Shown: piece by piece, positions 28,306 through 36,529 of the stretch
Layout: the number at the start of each line of letters is the position of its first letter
How positions within the stretch are numbered: position 1 is the first letter of the stretch
Origin: Coprobacillaceae bacterium UN01-12pH3A
Lineage (GTDB): Bacteria; Bacillota_I; Bacilli_A; Erysipelotrichales; Coprobacillaceae
Assembly (NCBI GenBank): GCA_027676805.1
Contig: JAQENU010000003.1
Location: 40,815 to 104,814 of the forward strand
Direction: 5' to 3'
DNA: 64,000 bases
Translations under genes and position numbers: made by a program
The notes under the pieces: model-generated
Told to the model about the DNA's origin: nothing
Databases searched by the model: none
What the model saw: the letters and a program-made list of their open reading frames with translations, nothing else

Positions 28306-29276
28306 ATTTGGTACTCCTTATATAAGGAGATAATGATATCGTCAATGAAGGGGGGATCGATCGTGAGGTCGAGAATATCGACTTGCGTTGATAAATAATC
28401 GATAGCTTCATTGATACTTAACTTTTCTTGATCCAATGTGAGTTTAACGATCTGCTGGTCTTCTTCATTCACGACCAGTCCCTCTTTAGGAAGGATCGTT
28501 CCGCCATGGTGCTCTAATCGGATAAACTTGTAATCACCATAACGCTTTTTTAAGGTTTCTAACGGTCCGTCAAATAAGATACGCCCATGCCCAATCAACA
28601 AGATCCTAGAAGTCAGTGCTTCTATATCCTGCATATCGTGTGTCGTTAAAATAATCGTTGTGTGACGAGTTTCATTGATTTTTTTAATAAAATTTCTGAC
28701 GGCTACCTTACTGACTGCATCTAATCCGATGGTCGGTTCATCTAAAAATAAAATCTTAGGATCATGAAGCAATGCTGCCGCAATTTCACAGCGCATTCGC
28801 TGACCTAAGCTTAATGAACGGGTCGGCGTTCTTAAAAGTGTTTCTAACCCAAGCAGCTCACTTAATTCTTTTACGTTGCGCTGATACACCGTGTCATCGA
28901 TCTCATAAATATCCTTGAGTAATTCAAATGAGTCGATTACCGGAACATCCCACCATAACTGGCTTCGCTGCCCAAAAACAACGCCAATCTGTTTTACATA
29001 CTTTTTGCGATCCAGCCAAGGCACCATACCATTGATGACACAACGTCCGTGTTCAGGCGTTAAGATTCCGCACATGATCTTGATTGTACTGCTTTTTCCT
29101 GCTCCATTAGGACCTATATAGCCCACAATCTCTCCTTCATTGATTTTAAACGAGATATCTTTTAAAGCTTCCACTTCGACCATCTCTTTTTTAAATAGAG
29201 ATTTAACGGCTTCCTTAAACCCGGCATTTCGCCTGCCTACTTTGTAGGTCTTACTGATGTTTTCTAATTCAATCAT
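28302..29276 (-). CDS. ABC exporter ATPase subunit
   Basis: The ATP-binding subunit of the three-gene exporter. From the ATG after GAGAGGTGAAAAA it has 324 residues. Walker A is GPNGAGKSST (near 54-63), the signature is LSLGQRMRCEIAAALLHDP, Walker B is ILFLDEPTIGLD and the switch His is in LTTHDM. About 80 residues follow the nucleotide-binding domain, as in the uncharacterised ATPases that pair with ABC2_membrane_6 permeases. A leader peptide ORF and an attenuator precede the gene, so expression is probably controlled by premature termination. Confidence 0.92.
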   Translation of the reverse strand: MIELENISKTYKVGRRNAGFKEAVKSLFKKEMVEVEALKDISFKINEGEIVGYIGPNGAGKSSTIKIMCGILTPEHGRCVINGMVPWLDRKKYVKQIGVVFGQRSQLWWDVPVIDSFELLKDIYEIDDTVYQRNVKELSELLGLETLLRTPTRSLSLGQRMRCEIAAALLHDPKILFLDEPTIGLDAVSKVAVRNFIKKINETRHTTIILTTHDMQDIEALTSRILLIGHGRILFDGPLETLKKRYGDYKFIRLEHHGGTILPKEGLVVNEEDQQIVKLTLDQEKLSINEAIDYLSTQVDILDLTIDPPFIDDIIISLYKEYQI

Positions 29277-29299
29277 TTTTTCACCTCTCTTTTTAAACA

Positions 29300-29327
29300 A
29301 AATAAAAAGTACTACCATCGTAGTACT
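29300..29327 (-). terminator. Attenuator terminator before the ABC operon
   Basis: On the minus strand AGTACTAC-GATG-GTAGTACT is a perfect eight-base stem followed by TTTTATTTT, placed between the leader peptide ORF and the ATPase gene. The 3' stem and loop (ATGGTAG, 29312-29318) can alternatively pair with CTGCCAT at 29333-29339. Confidence 0.82.
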
Positions 29328-29351
29328 AAAAAATGGCAGAGCAATGTATCT

Positions 29352-29378
29352 TTAGTTATCAATCAACCATGCTTTCAT
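29352..29378 (-). CDS. Leader peptide of the ABC exporter operon
   Basis: An eight-codon ORF, MKAWLIDN then TAA, preceded by AAGGAGG with seven-base spacing. It sits about 22 bases after a predicted transcription start and is followed by an attenuator. Its position, its strong ribosome binding site and the alternative RNA pairings indicate a regulatory leader rather than a working protein. It contains no run of a single amino acid, so amino-acid starvation sensing is less likely than response to ribosome stalling, for example by an antibiotic. Confidence 0.7.
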   Translation of the reverse strand: MKAWLIDN

Positions 29379-29406
29379 CCTTCTGCCTCCTTACTCAAGG
29401 GTTTTA

Positions 29407-29435
29407 ATAATAACATATTTCAGACTTTATTACAA
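29407..29435 (-). promoter_or_regulatory. Promoter of the leader and ABC exporter operon
   Basis: On the minus strand TTGTAA, exactly 17 bases, then TATTAT. The match is four of six and five of six to the sigma-A hexamers. Transcription would start near 29400, just before the leader's ribosome binding site. Confidence 0.7.
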
Positions 29436-29455
29436 TTCTATCTTGTTTTATTCAT

Positions 29456-29491
29456 AAAAAAATGATCTATATATAGAAATAGACCATTTTT
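29456..29491 (-). terminator. Terminator of galK
   Basis: On the minus strand AAAATGGTCTA and TAGATCATTTT arms flank a ten-base loop, with one G-U pair and a T-run. It separates the gal operon from the ABC operon. Confidence 0.75.
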
Positions 29492-29521
29492 ACATCTTAT
29501 TTATTCACATGTAATAAAAAC

Positions 29522-30802
29522 TTACATGACTTTAATGCCGCCTTGCTTTCTAATTTTTAAGATATGGCATGTCCCCTCACCAAAGAAGCTTTCAATATAG
29601 GTCTGATAAGCTTCAACAAGATGATCAGGAACAAATGCTTGGATGGTTCCGGCAAAGCCTCCGCCATGAACACGGCATACGCCCGCATCCTGCAAGAAGT
29701 TTTCAGTCAGTGCTAATCCTAACGGAATGCTTTGATTTTGAATATCATGGTTTGAGTAAACATTTTGCAGATATTTAAATGAACTGTTTCCAGAAAGCTG
29801 AACTTGTTTTTTAAATGCTTCAAAATCACGAGCATTTAAAGCGTCTACTTCTTTTTCAACACGTTTATTTTCTTCAAAAAGATGAATCGCTCTTAATAAT
29901 GCACGGTCATGACAGACTGCATGTACTTTATTTAAATTAGCATAAAAATCAGCTTCCGAGATATCACATAAAAACTGCTGACCAAACACTTGTGCGACTT
30001 CCTTCATTTCTACTGGAATCGCAGCATAATCATCTGTCAGATCGGCATGAGAACCTTTCGTATCGACGATACATAGACTATGCTTAAATGCCGGGAAATC
30101 AACTTCCAAACGTTGAATCTGCGGATGATCAATATTTTTAAAATCAATGGATATAATCGCTCCGACAGAAGATGCCATCTGATCCATCAGTCCGCAGGGT
30201 TTTTTAAAGTAGATATTTTCTGCATACTGCCCTACTTTTGCGATCTCTACGGGATCAATCTTCATTTCATTATAAAGTCCGGATAAAATCGATCCGACTG
30301 CCACCTCAAACGCAGCCGATGAAGAAAGCCCGGCTCCCATGAGTACCTCGCTGGTCATATAAGCATCAAACCCGCCAATCTGATAGCCTAAAGCTGTAAG
30401 CTGGTGACATACGCCTCTTATTAATGCTTCTGAGGTTCCATTTTCAGCCTCTTTGACAGTTAGATCATTTAAATCAATCGGTGCAATATCAAAATCATCG
30501 GAAACTATTTTTATAATGGGTTCTTCACGTTTAGCGACAATCGCTATACAGTCCAGATTAATAGAGGCTGCCAATACTTTTCCATGCTGATGATCCGTGT
30601 GATTACCGCCGATTTCACTTCTTCCCGGTGCACTGTAAATCTCAATTTCTTTTACTCCATAGAGATTTTCAAATTGTTCAATCGCATTCATATAGCGCTG
30701 TCTTTGTTTGTCTAATTTATTTTCATCGATATAAATATCTAAAAGACGTTCATCATGCAGATGATCTTCAATTTCTTTTTTTAATAATGCAGATAGTTTC
30801 AT
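29522..30802 (-). CDS. galK: Galactokinase
   Basis: Phosphorylates alpha-D-galactose with ATP to galactose 1-phosphate. From the ATG after GAGGTGGAAAAATAAT the protein has 426 residues. The GHMP-kinase signatures are SAPGRSEIGGNHTDHQHG (near 53-70, galactokinase signature), the ATP loop GAGLSSSAAFEVAVG (near 162-176) and CRVHGGGFAGTIQAF (near 383-397). It is the last gene of the galR-galT-galM-galK operon, one base from galM, and is followed by a terminator. galE is absent from the window. Confidence 0.96.
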   Translation of the reverse strand: MKLSALLKKEIEDHLHDERLLDIYIDENKLDKQRQRYMNAIEQFENLYGVKEIEIYSAPGRSEIGGNHTDHQHGKVLAASINLDCIAIVAKREEPIIKIVSDDFDIAPIDLNDLTVKEAENGTSEALIRGVCHQLTALGYQIGGFDAYMTSEVLMGAGLSSSAAFEVAVGSILSGLYNEMKIDPVEIAKVGQYAENIYFKKPCGLMDQMASSVGAIISIDFKNIDHPQIQRLEVDFPAFKHSLCIVDTKGSHADLTDDYAAIPVEMKEVAQVFGQQFLCDISEADFYANLNKVHAVCHDRALLRAIHLFEENKRVEKEVDALNARDFEAFKKQVQLSGNSSFKYLQNVYSNHDIQNQSIPLGLALTENFLQDAGVCRVHGGGFAGTIQAFVPDHLVEAYQTYIESFFGEGTCHILKIRKQGGIKVM

Positions 30803-30803
30803 A

Positions 30804-31826
30804 TTATTTTTCCACCTCAAAGCGATATGACGTCACAGCATCATAGCTTTCGCCCTTTCTTAAAATAACTTTCGGTTCTTTCGCCAAATGAATTTCATCC
30901 GGCATGTATTGTGTTTCTAAGCAAATTCCTTCTCTGGCTTTATAGGGATGCCCCTTTTTCCCGATCAATGTCTCATCTAAATAGTTAGCGGTATAAACTT
31001 GAACGCAAGGCAGATTGGTGCTGATGCTTAGCTTTCTGCCGCTGCGAGGATGACGCAGGCAGATTTGATCCTGTGGCTGACTCAGCATGAAAGGATGATC
31101 GTACCCTTTTCCTAAAGCAAGCTGTGAATGTGACTGCTTTAATCCCTCTCCAATTAAGTGAAACTCATTAAAATCAAAAGGAGTTCCTTTTACCTTTAAG
31201 AACTGACCGTCTGGAAGTCCATCCTGATCGATACAGGCAATTTCATCTGCCTTAACCATGAGTTCATGCTGGTCAATCCGTTCCGTTTCATCGCTTAAAT
31301 TAAAATAAGAATGATTCGTAATATTAATTAAAGTATCCTGATCACTAACAGCGTGCGCATGCATTGTGAGCGTATCCTCAATCAATTCATAAGTAATACT
31401 TAGATCAAGGTTACCCGGATAGCCTTCTTCCATATCCTTTGATAAATAATGAAAGATAACTTTGTCTCCCTCTATTTTATAATCAAAGGTTTTTTTATCA
31501 AAACCAACCAAACCGCCATGAAGATGATTCGGACCATTATTGATCGCTAAATGATAGTCTTTCCCGTTCAGACTGAATTCTCCATGCTTGATGCGATTGG
31601 CAACTCTTCCCGCAATAGCACCAATAAATTTATCCTGTTTTTGATATGTCTCAAGATCCGAAAATCCCAAAACCACATCTCCAAAATGTCCTTTTTTATC
31701 AGGCATTAAAACAGAAATAAGATGACAGCCAAAGTTCGTTACCATTACTTTAAGCTGATCACTCTCCATTTTGATCACTACAATTCCCGTTTGCGGATCT
31801 TTTTGTATCATATTGATGGTTGTCAT
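30804..31826 (-). CDS. galM: Aldose 1-epimerase (mutarotase)
   Basis: Converts beta-D-galactose to the alpha anomer used by galactokinase. The 340-residue protein has the family residues: GRVANRIKHGEF (near 69-80), NNGPNHLHGG (catalytic His, near 91-100), NHSYFNLS (second His, near 173-180) and a catalytic Glu in CLETQYMPD near the C-terminus. The chosen ATG lies four bases after the galT stop; its ribosome binding site (GGGAT within galT) is weak, so translation is probably coupled to galT. Confidence 0.93.
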   Translation of the reverse strand: MTTINMIQKDPQTGIVVIKMESDQLKVMVTNFGCHLISVLMPDKKGHFGDVVLGFSDLETYQKQDKFIGAIAGRVANRIKHGEFSLNGKDYHLAINNGPNHLHGGLVGFDKKTFDYKIEGDKVIFHYLSKDMEEGYPGNLDLSITYELIEDTLTMHAHAVSDQDTLINITNHSYFNLSDETERIDQHELMVKADEIACIDQDGLPDGQFLKVKGTPFDFNEFHLIGEGLKQSHSQLALGKGYDHPFMLSQPQDQICLRHPRSGRKLSISTNLPCVQVYTANYLDETLIGKKGHPYKAREGICLETQYMPDEIHLAKEPKVILRKGESYDAVTSYRFEVEK

Positions 31827-31830
31827 TACA

Positions 31831-33318
31831 TTATCCCAAATTAGAAACAAATCTCTTAAATGCTTCTATCCCTTCTTTATTTAATTTAAATACCCCGGCA
31901 TCTTTCAAAACTTCAACAAAAACCTTCCCAATTTCTTCTTGAATCTTTTCTTTTACATTCTCTTTCGTATACGTGTGCTGGTTGATAATGGCACTGACCC
32001 ACTCTTGATGTGTTCCTAAGATGGGATCATCCGGTGCTCTTTCCTGAAGCAAGGCTTCTTCTACATACTGCATTTCTTTTACCAAACGCGCCGGTAAAAT
32101 CGCCAGCCCCATGACCTCAATCAGCCCAATGTTTTCTTTTTTGATATGATGTACTGATGGGTGCGGATGAAAGATACCATCCGGATACATATCATTGCAG
32201 CGGTTGTTTCTTAATACCAAATCTAGCTGATAAAGGTCTTCCGCTTTTCTGGCGATCGGTGTGATTGTATTATGAGGTGTCCCCTCACTAAAAGCGATAA
32301 TATCAACAGATTCATCACTATAATGCTGCCAAACCGTTAAAATATGTTCACTTAGCTTCAATAATTCTCCTTTATTTTTTGAGGTTAGACGAAGTGTGGA
32401 TAATGGCCACTCAATCATTTCTACCTTTACCGTCGGATAAGCTTTAAATGAATATTGTGCCAACACTTTAGCCGTCTCAATTGGAAAATGATGACGTCCG
32501 CCTTGAAAATGGTCATGGGATAAGATAGATCCCCCAACAATTGGCAAGTCTGCATTTGAGCCTATAAAATAATGCGGCAAAACATCCAAGAAAGCCAGCA
32601 GATGTGAAAAAGTCTGCCCATCGATTTTCATCGGTACATGCTGTTTATTAAACACAATACAATGCTCATTATAGTAAACATAGGGAGAATACTGCAAATA
32701 ATAGCGGTCTTCATCAAGTATCATCGGTATAATACGATGCGTCTGTCTGGCATTTTTCTTTAAATCTCCGGCAAAACCAACGTTCTCTTTGCATAACAGA
32801 CATTTTGGATAATCAGTGGATTTAATCAGTTTTGCTTTTTCAATTTCTTTTGGATCTTTTTCCGGCTTAGAGAGATTGATTGAGATTTGAATAGCCCCAT
32901 AAGGACTGCTGACCGCCCACTTCATATTCTTATCCACTCTTGATTTGCGAATATAGTTAGAAGCAATCGACATTTGGTAATAGGCATCGGTCGCCGCCTT
33001 TGGACCTTTTGTACGGTAGAGTGAGTAAAAGCGTTCAATGACTTCGCTAGGTCGAGGCATTAAGCAATTCATAATGCGGGTATCAAACAGATCCCGATGG
33101 GTGGTATCATCTTCAATCAGACCACGCCCACACGCCTCCTCTAGCAGAATATCCAAGATTGGTGTACATTCTGTTAAATGTTCGTTGATTTCTTCCTTTT
33201 CAAATTCATTCAGCTTTAATACATCCATTAATAAATTTGCTGCATAATCGAAATCGGCTTCAGCAATTAAATGCTGCTGTAAAGCAAAATTTAACAGGCG
33301 ATTAATTTCATGGTTCAT
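31831..33318 (-). CDS. galT: UDP-glucose-hexose-1-phosphate uridylyltransferase
   Basis: Exchanges UMP between UDP-glucose and galactose 1-phosphate. At 495 residues it belongs to the Gram-positive GalT type, which is longer than the enterobacterial enzyme. Visible conserved regions are CLLCKENVGFAGD (near 199-211), RIIPM and the segment SHDHFQGGRHHFP (near 297-309), holding the active-site His region. Starting at the ATG after AAAGGAGGATCAAAA is preferred; the frame is open 84 bases further upstream within galR. The start overlaps the galR stop by four bases (ATGA). Confidence 0.94.
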   Translation of the reverse strand: MNHEINRLLNFALQQHLIAEADFDYAANLLMDVLKLNEFEKEEINEHLTECTPILDILLEEACGRGLIEDDTTHRDLFDTRIMNCLMPRPSEVIERFYSLYRTKGPKAATDAYYQMSIASNYIRKSRVDKNMKWAVSSPYGAIQISINLSKPEKDPKEIEKAKLIKSTDYPKCLLCKENVGFAGDLKKNARQTHRIIPMILDEDRYYLQYSPYVYYNEHCIVFNKQHVPMKIDGQTFSHLLAFLDVLPHYFIGSNADLPIVGGSILSHDHFQGGRHHFPIETAKVLAQYSFKAYPTVKVEMIEWPLSTLRLTSKNKGELLKLSEHILTVWQHYSDESVDIIAFSEGTPHNTITPIARKAEDLYQLDLVLRNNRCNDMYPDGIFHPHPSVHHIKKENIGLIEVMGLAILPARLVKEMQYVEEALLQERAPDDPILGTHQEWVSAIINQHTYTKENVKEKIQEEIGKVFVEVLKDAGVFKLNKEGIEAFKRFVSNLG

Positions 33319-34325
33319 TTTTGATCCTCCTTTATCTGACAAGTTTCTCGTTTCACTAAATGACAGGGGAGATAAATCTTCATAGGTATCTTCGTATTGC
33401 ATAACAGCTTGGAAGCTACTAACTGCGCAGCATATTCTCCCATTTCCAAAGCGGGAGCATGAACAGTTGTCAGTGGGGGATTTGTATATGCCGAAGCTGA
33501 AATATCATCAAAGCCAATAAGACTGACCTGTTTTGGTACTTCGATTTTGGCTTCTTGTAAAGCTCTCAATGCCCCCATTGCAATCGGATCACTGGCAGCA
33601 AATAAAGCCGAAGGCAAAGTTCCTTCATCGATCATCTTCTTTGTCATCTGATATCCGGATTCACTCGTATATTGTCCCAACATGATATACGGCTGAACCT
33701 CCAGATTATGAAGCAAAGCATATTGGCGAAACGCTTTTAAGCGAGCATCATTAAATTTTTTATGATCACTGCCAAATTCCTCTCCGCCTAAATAACCGAT
33801 TTTTTGATGATTGAGACTGCATAAATAATCCAATACATCCTGCATGGCTTTATCAAAATCCAACACAATCGAATTTTCCTGAATAGTTTCTGAAATCAAA
33901 TCAACGAACAGAATATTCTGACAGCAGGTTTTAAAGTAAGCAATCTCTTCTTCACTGAACTTTCCGATGCAGATCAAGCCATCTTTTTGACCAATATCAG
34001 GGTGATGCTGATCATTTTTAAAATAGCGGACTATAGGAATTTCCTGCTGCTGACAATAACGCTCGACCCCCAAACGGACAGACAAATAATAAGGATCTTC
34101 TAATTCCTGCTCCAAACTATACCACTGTACAATCCCAATCGTAAAAGAAGGTGCAAGCTTGATCTGAGTTCTTATCTTTTTTGTGTATTGAAGCTCTTTT
34201 GCAATCTTTTGCACCTTTTGTCTAGTTTCCGGTGTCACTGATATAGTGGCATCGTGATTAAGAATACGAGATACTGTTGCCGAAGAAACCTGAGCCAATT
34301 GTGCAATATCTTTAATCGTTGCCAT
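33315..34325 (-). CDS. galR: LacI/GalR-family regulator of the gal operon
   Basis: A 336-residue repressor. The N-terminal LacI-type HTH is TIKDIAQLAQVSSATVSRIL (residues 3-22), with the hinge helix around 45-58. It is followed by a periplasmic-binding-protein-like sugar sensor (LIGFDDISASAYTNPPLTTV near 265-284). It is the first gene of the operon with galT, galM and galK, so it likely represses its own promoter through three TTTA-TAAA repeats 39-78 bases upstream of its start. The inducer is presumably galactose or a derivative. Confidence 0.92.
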   Translation of the reverse strand: MATIKDIAQLAQVSSATVSRILNHDATISVTPETRQKVQKIAKELQYTKKIRTQIKLAPSFTIGIVQWYSLEQELEDPYYLSVRLGVERYCQQQEIPIVRYFKNDQHHPDIGQKDGLICIGKFSEEEIAYFKTCCQNILFVDLISETIQENSIVLDFDKAMQDVLDYLCSLNHQKIGYLGGEEFGSDHKKFNDARLKAFRQYALLHNLEVQPYIMLGQYTSESGYQMTKKMIDEGTLPSALFAASDPIAMGALRALQEAKIEVPKQVSLIGFDDISASAYTNPPLTTVHAPALEMGEYAAQLVASKLLCNTKIPMKIYLPCHLVKRETCQIKEDQK

Positions 34326-34363
34326 AATGATTCCCCTTTCATTTCCTCTTTATCTTAAAACCT

Positions 34364-34403
34364 TTTAGTAAATAAATCAATAGTTTACTAAATATTTACT
34401 AAA
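34364..34403. promoter_or_regulatory. Triple operator upstream of galR
   Basis: Three copies of the nine-base near-palindrome TTTA(C/G)TAAA lie at 34364-34372, 34384-34392 and 34395-34403. The first is inverted relative to the other two. The first two starts are 20 bases apart and the last two 11 bases apart, close to two turns and one turn of DNA. Position before galR suggests autoregulation by GalR. Confidence 0.65.
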
Positions 34404-34427
34404 GAAAAAAAGAAGGTTCCCCTTCTT
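34403..34427 (-). terminator. Terminator of the MBL-fold gene
   Basis: On the minus strand AAGAAGG-GGAA-CCTTCTT is followed by TTTTTC and overlaps the stop codon. It abuts the gal operator. Confidence 0.8.
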
Positions 34428-35091
34428 AATAGTAGAAATGAACATATTGTCCCTCATATTCCCGACAAGGCATCTTCATATGAGGCGTGCTGTCTAGCTG
34501 CCCGACTTTTAAACTCACAGCATCCGCTAAGCAATAATCAATATAATCCGGTGAGATCGGACAATCATGATGGCTTGGCAAAAGAATGCTGAACTGATCT
34601 TTCATAGTCCCTAATTTCTTTAAGCTCTCGATATAAAGCTCGAGATTGCGGTGACTGCCAAACATATAAATAGGTCCATCTTTTTGTACTGTGTCTCCAA
34701 CGAGCAGCCAGTGATGATGGCGTTCTAATAAAGCGATGCTGCCATACGTATGCCCCGGGATCTCTATGATTTTAAACTGATAATCACCGACATCGATAAT
34801 GTCCCCTTCTTTTAAATAGTGAAAAGGAATCGTCGGATTAATCTTTGTCTCCTCTGCCTGATGAAAACGACATACCTTAAATTGATTAAGATTCCCTGTA
34901 TGATCTCCATCCCCATGTGTTAAAATCACTTCGATGGGTAAAGACGTTATTTTTCGAACTTCATCAAGAATAGGGGTATCAGAAAAACCGGTATCGATCA
35001 ATAAGGCATGATCCTTTCCTAAAATTAAAAATTCTCTCACCCGCTGATCGTCTAAAATATAAAAGTTACTGGCAAACTGTGTAATCGTCAT
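34426..35091 (-). CDS. MBL-fold metallo-hydrolase
   Basis: A 221-residue protein of the metallo-beta-lactamase fold. Metal ligands appear as THGDGDHTGN (near 60-69), IPGHTYGSI (near 111-119), LVGDTVQ (near 132-138) and the late His in LPSHHD. The first motif reads HGDGDH where the family norm is HxHxDH, so one histidine ligand is an aspartate. This occurs in some subgroups, but the consequence for metal binding is unclear. Single gene with its own terminator. The substrate is unknown. Confidence 0.82.
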   Translation of the reverse strand: MTITQFASNFYILDDQRVREFLILGKDHALLIDTGFSDTPILDEVRKITSLPIEVILTHGDGDHTGNLNQFKVCRFHQAEETKINPTIPFHYLKEGDIIDVGDYQFKIIEIPGHTYGSIALLERHHHWLLVGDTVQKDGPIYMFGSHRNLELYIESLKKLGTMKDQFSILLPSHHDCPISPDYIDYCLADAVSLKVGQLDSTPHMKMPCREYEGQYVHFYY

Positions 35092-35151
35092 AAAATCCCC
35101 TCCATTTTACATTTCTATAAAAATTATAGCGCGCCCCTATTTTATAAGCAA

Positions 35152-35183
35152 TAAAAAACGATGAACAATATTGCCCATCGTTA
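35152..35183 (-). terminator. Terminator of the HD-domain gene
   Basis: On the minus strand AACGATG, a twelve-base loop and CATCGTT are followed by TTTTATT and overlap the stop codon. Confidence 0.8.
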
Positions 35184-35801
35184 CTTCTTATTTTGCTTGA
35201 TGACTGTTTCAAAACGTTCTTTTAAAGCTGCCGGATCCTTTAACAGCGAGCGCAGTGAATCGAGTCCCGCTTTGTTTTTCTCTGTCTCTAAATACAATTT
35301 TAGATAACCGCCCTCTCCGTACTTTTCTACTAAATGGTTATAACAGCGTGTATATTGTTCCTTTTCATCCAGATGAGGATTATGTGTCAGTCCATACTGC
35401 CAAGTTCGATAGAGGATTGTATCGACATCTAAATCACGGTCAGCTTCAGCAATGATTTTTCCATACAGACTGCGTGGTTCTGCCGTATTGCTGGCACGGT
35501 GATCTTCAATCGCTTCCTTGATAATTAAAAGCTGTTCCGGTGTAAAATGTTCATTTAAGACGTGATCGTAATACGCTAAGATGGCAGAGCTTAAATGATG
35601 CTCCTTTCTGCCAAAAGGCATCCCTAAATCATGGAACGCCGCAATAACATAAACCATCTCCTGATTCACATTATAATCTTTAGCAATCTCCATGCTGTTA
35701 GCAATAACCTTTAAAACATGAGCTTCATCATGTCCCTTATCATAATTTCTATAAGTTGGGATAATGATATGCTTTAAATAATCTTCTAGTTTTCTATCCA
35801 T
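35181..35801 (-). CDS. HD-domain phosphohydrolase
   Basis: A 206-residue protein with the HD metal-binding pattern: H in KGHDEAHVLKV (near 22-32), the HD doublet in AAFHDLGMPFG (near 54-64), H in DHRAS (near 99) and D in IIAEADRDLDVD (near 115-126). It resembles small HD hydrolases acting on nucleotides or phosphorylated metabolites. It starts one base after the HAD-family gene, so the pair forms an operon and may act on related phosphorylated compounds. No nucleotide specificity can be read. Confidence 0.82.
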   Translation of the reverse strand: MDRKLEDYLKHIIIPTYRNYDKGHDEAHVLKVIANSMEIAKDYNVNQEMVYVIAAFHDLGMPFGRKEHHLSSAILAYYDHVLNEHFTPEQLLIIKEAIEDHRASNTAEPRSLYGKIIAEADRDLDVDTILYRTWQYGLTHNPHLDEKEQYTRCYNHLVEKYGEGGYLKLYLETEKNKAGLDSLRSLLKDPAALKERFETVIKQNKK

Positions 35802-35802
35802 C

Positions 35803-36456
35803 TTACTTTACCATCTCACTAAAGTCCTGTATGGTTTGGATAACTCCCGGCATCGCTTTAAATCCTTCTTCCTTTTCTTTGGGACATACCACAATAATAT
35901 GTTGGCACCCCGCTTCATAAGCATGATGAACACCCGCCAATGAATCTTCAAAAATTACAGTCTCTCGAATATCACAATCTAACAGTCTTGCGGCATCTAA
36001 AAACATGTTCTCTTTATTTGCATAGCAGCCGTTATCATAAACTATTTTTAAGGGATCCATCCAGCGATCTAAATGAAAGCTTTCAACAAAGAAATCAATA
36101 TTCTCCTTGATCGAAGCGCTGGCAATCGTAAAGGGAATCCCTTGTTTTTTTAGATTATCAAAATAATCTTCTACACCTTTCACCAAATGAAACGAATCGG
36201 GATCATTCAGACAAGCCTGACGATATAATTCCTCCTTCATTAAAGAATAATGTTTGCTTTCCTCTTTATCGATTTCTCTTTGCAGAAAATATTCGATAAT
36301 CTGATGATTGGGCACACCATTCAACCGTGTATGCAGTTCTTCTTCGCTGATTCCTTTTTGACGAAGGTGCAAAGACATTTCATTCCAAGCCTTAATATGT
36401 TTATCATTATCAAAAAATAAAGTTCCGTTAAAATCAAAAATCACTGCTTTTTTCAT
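35803..36456 (-). CDS. HAD-family protein with altered motif I
   Basis: A 217-residue member of HAD subfamily IA (beta-phosphoglucomutase-like). Motif I is FDFNGTLFF: the nucleophile Asp8 is present, but the second Asp, the acid/base, is Asn10. Motif II is FTIASASIKE (near 109-118) and motif IV is VIFEDSLAGVH (near 166-176). The helical cap lies between motif I and motif II. The Asn may slow or change the phosphatase step. It is followed one base later by the HD protein gene. Substrate unknown. Confidence 0.8.
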   Translation of the reverse strand: MKKAVIFDFNGTLFFDNDKHIKAWNEMSLHLRQKGISEEELHTRLNGVPNHQIIEYFLQREIDKEESKHYSLMKEELYRQACLNDPDSFHLVKGVEDYFDNLKKQGIPFTIASASIKENIDFFVESFHLDRWMDPLKIVYDNGCYANKENMFLDAARLLDCDIRETVIFEDSLAGVHHAYEAGCQHIIVVCPKEKEEGFKAMPGVIQTIQDFSEMVK

Positions 36457-36504
36457 AGGCGCCTCCTTGTTCTTATATTATACAAAAGCAGGTATTGTTT
36501 TGCA

Positions 36505-36529
36505 AAAGAAAAAACCGATTTCTCGGTTT
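36505..36529 (-). terminator. Terminator of the zinc-ribbon membrane protein
   Basis: On the minus strand AAACCGA-GAAA-TCGGTTT is followed by TTTC and overlaps the stop codon. Confidence 0.8.

Noticed and set aside
29300..29400. T-box riboswitch before the ABC exporter
   Set aside because: No T-box sequence or specifier-loop fold; the leader peptide and competing hairpins explain the region better.
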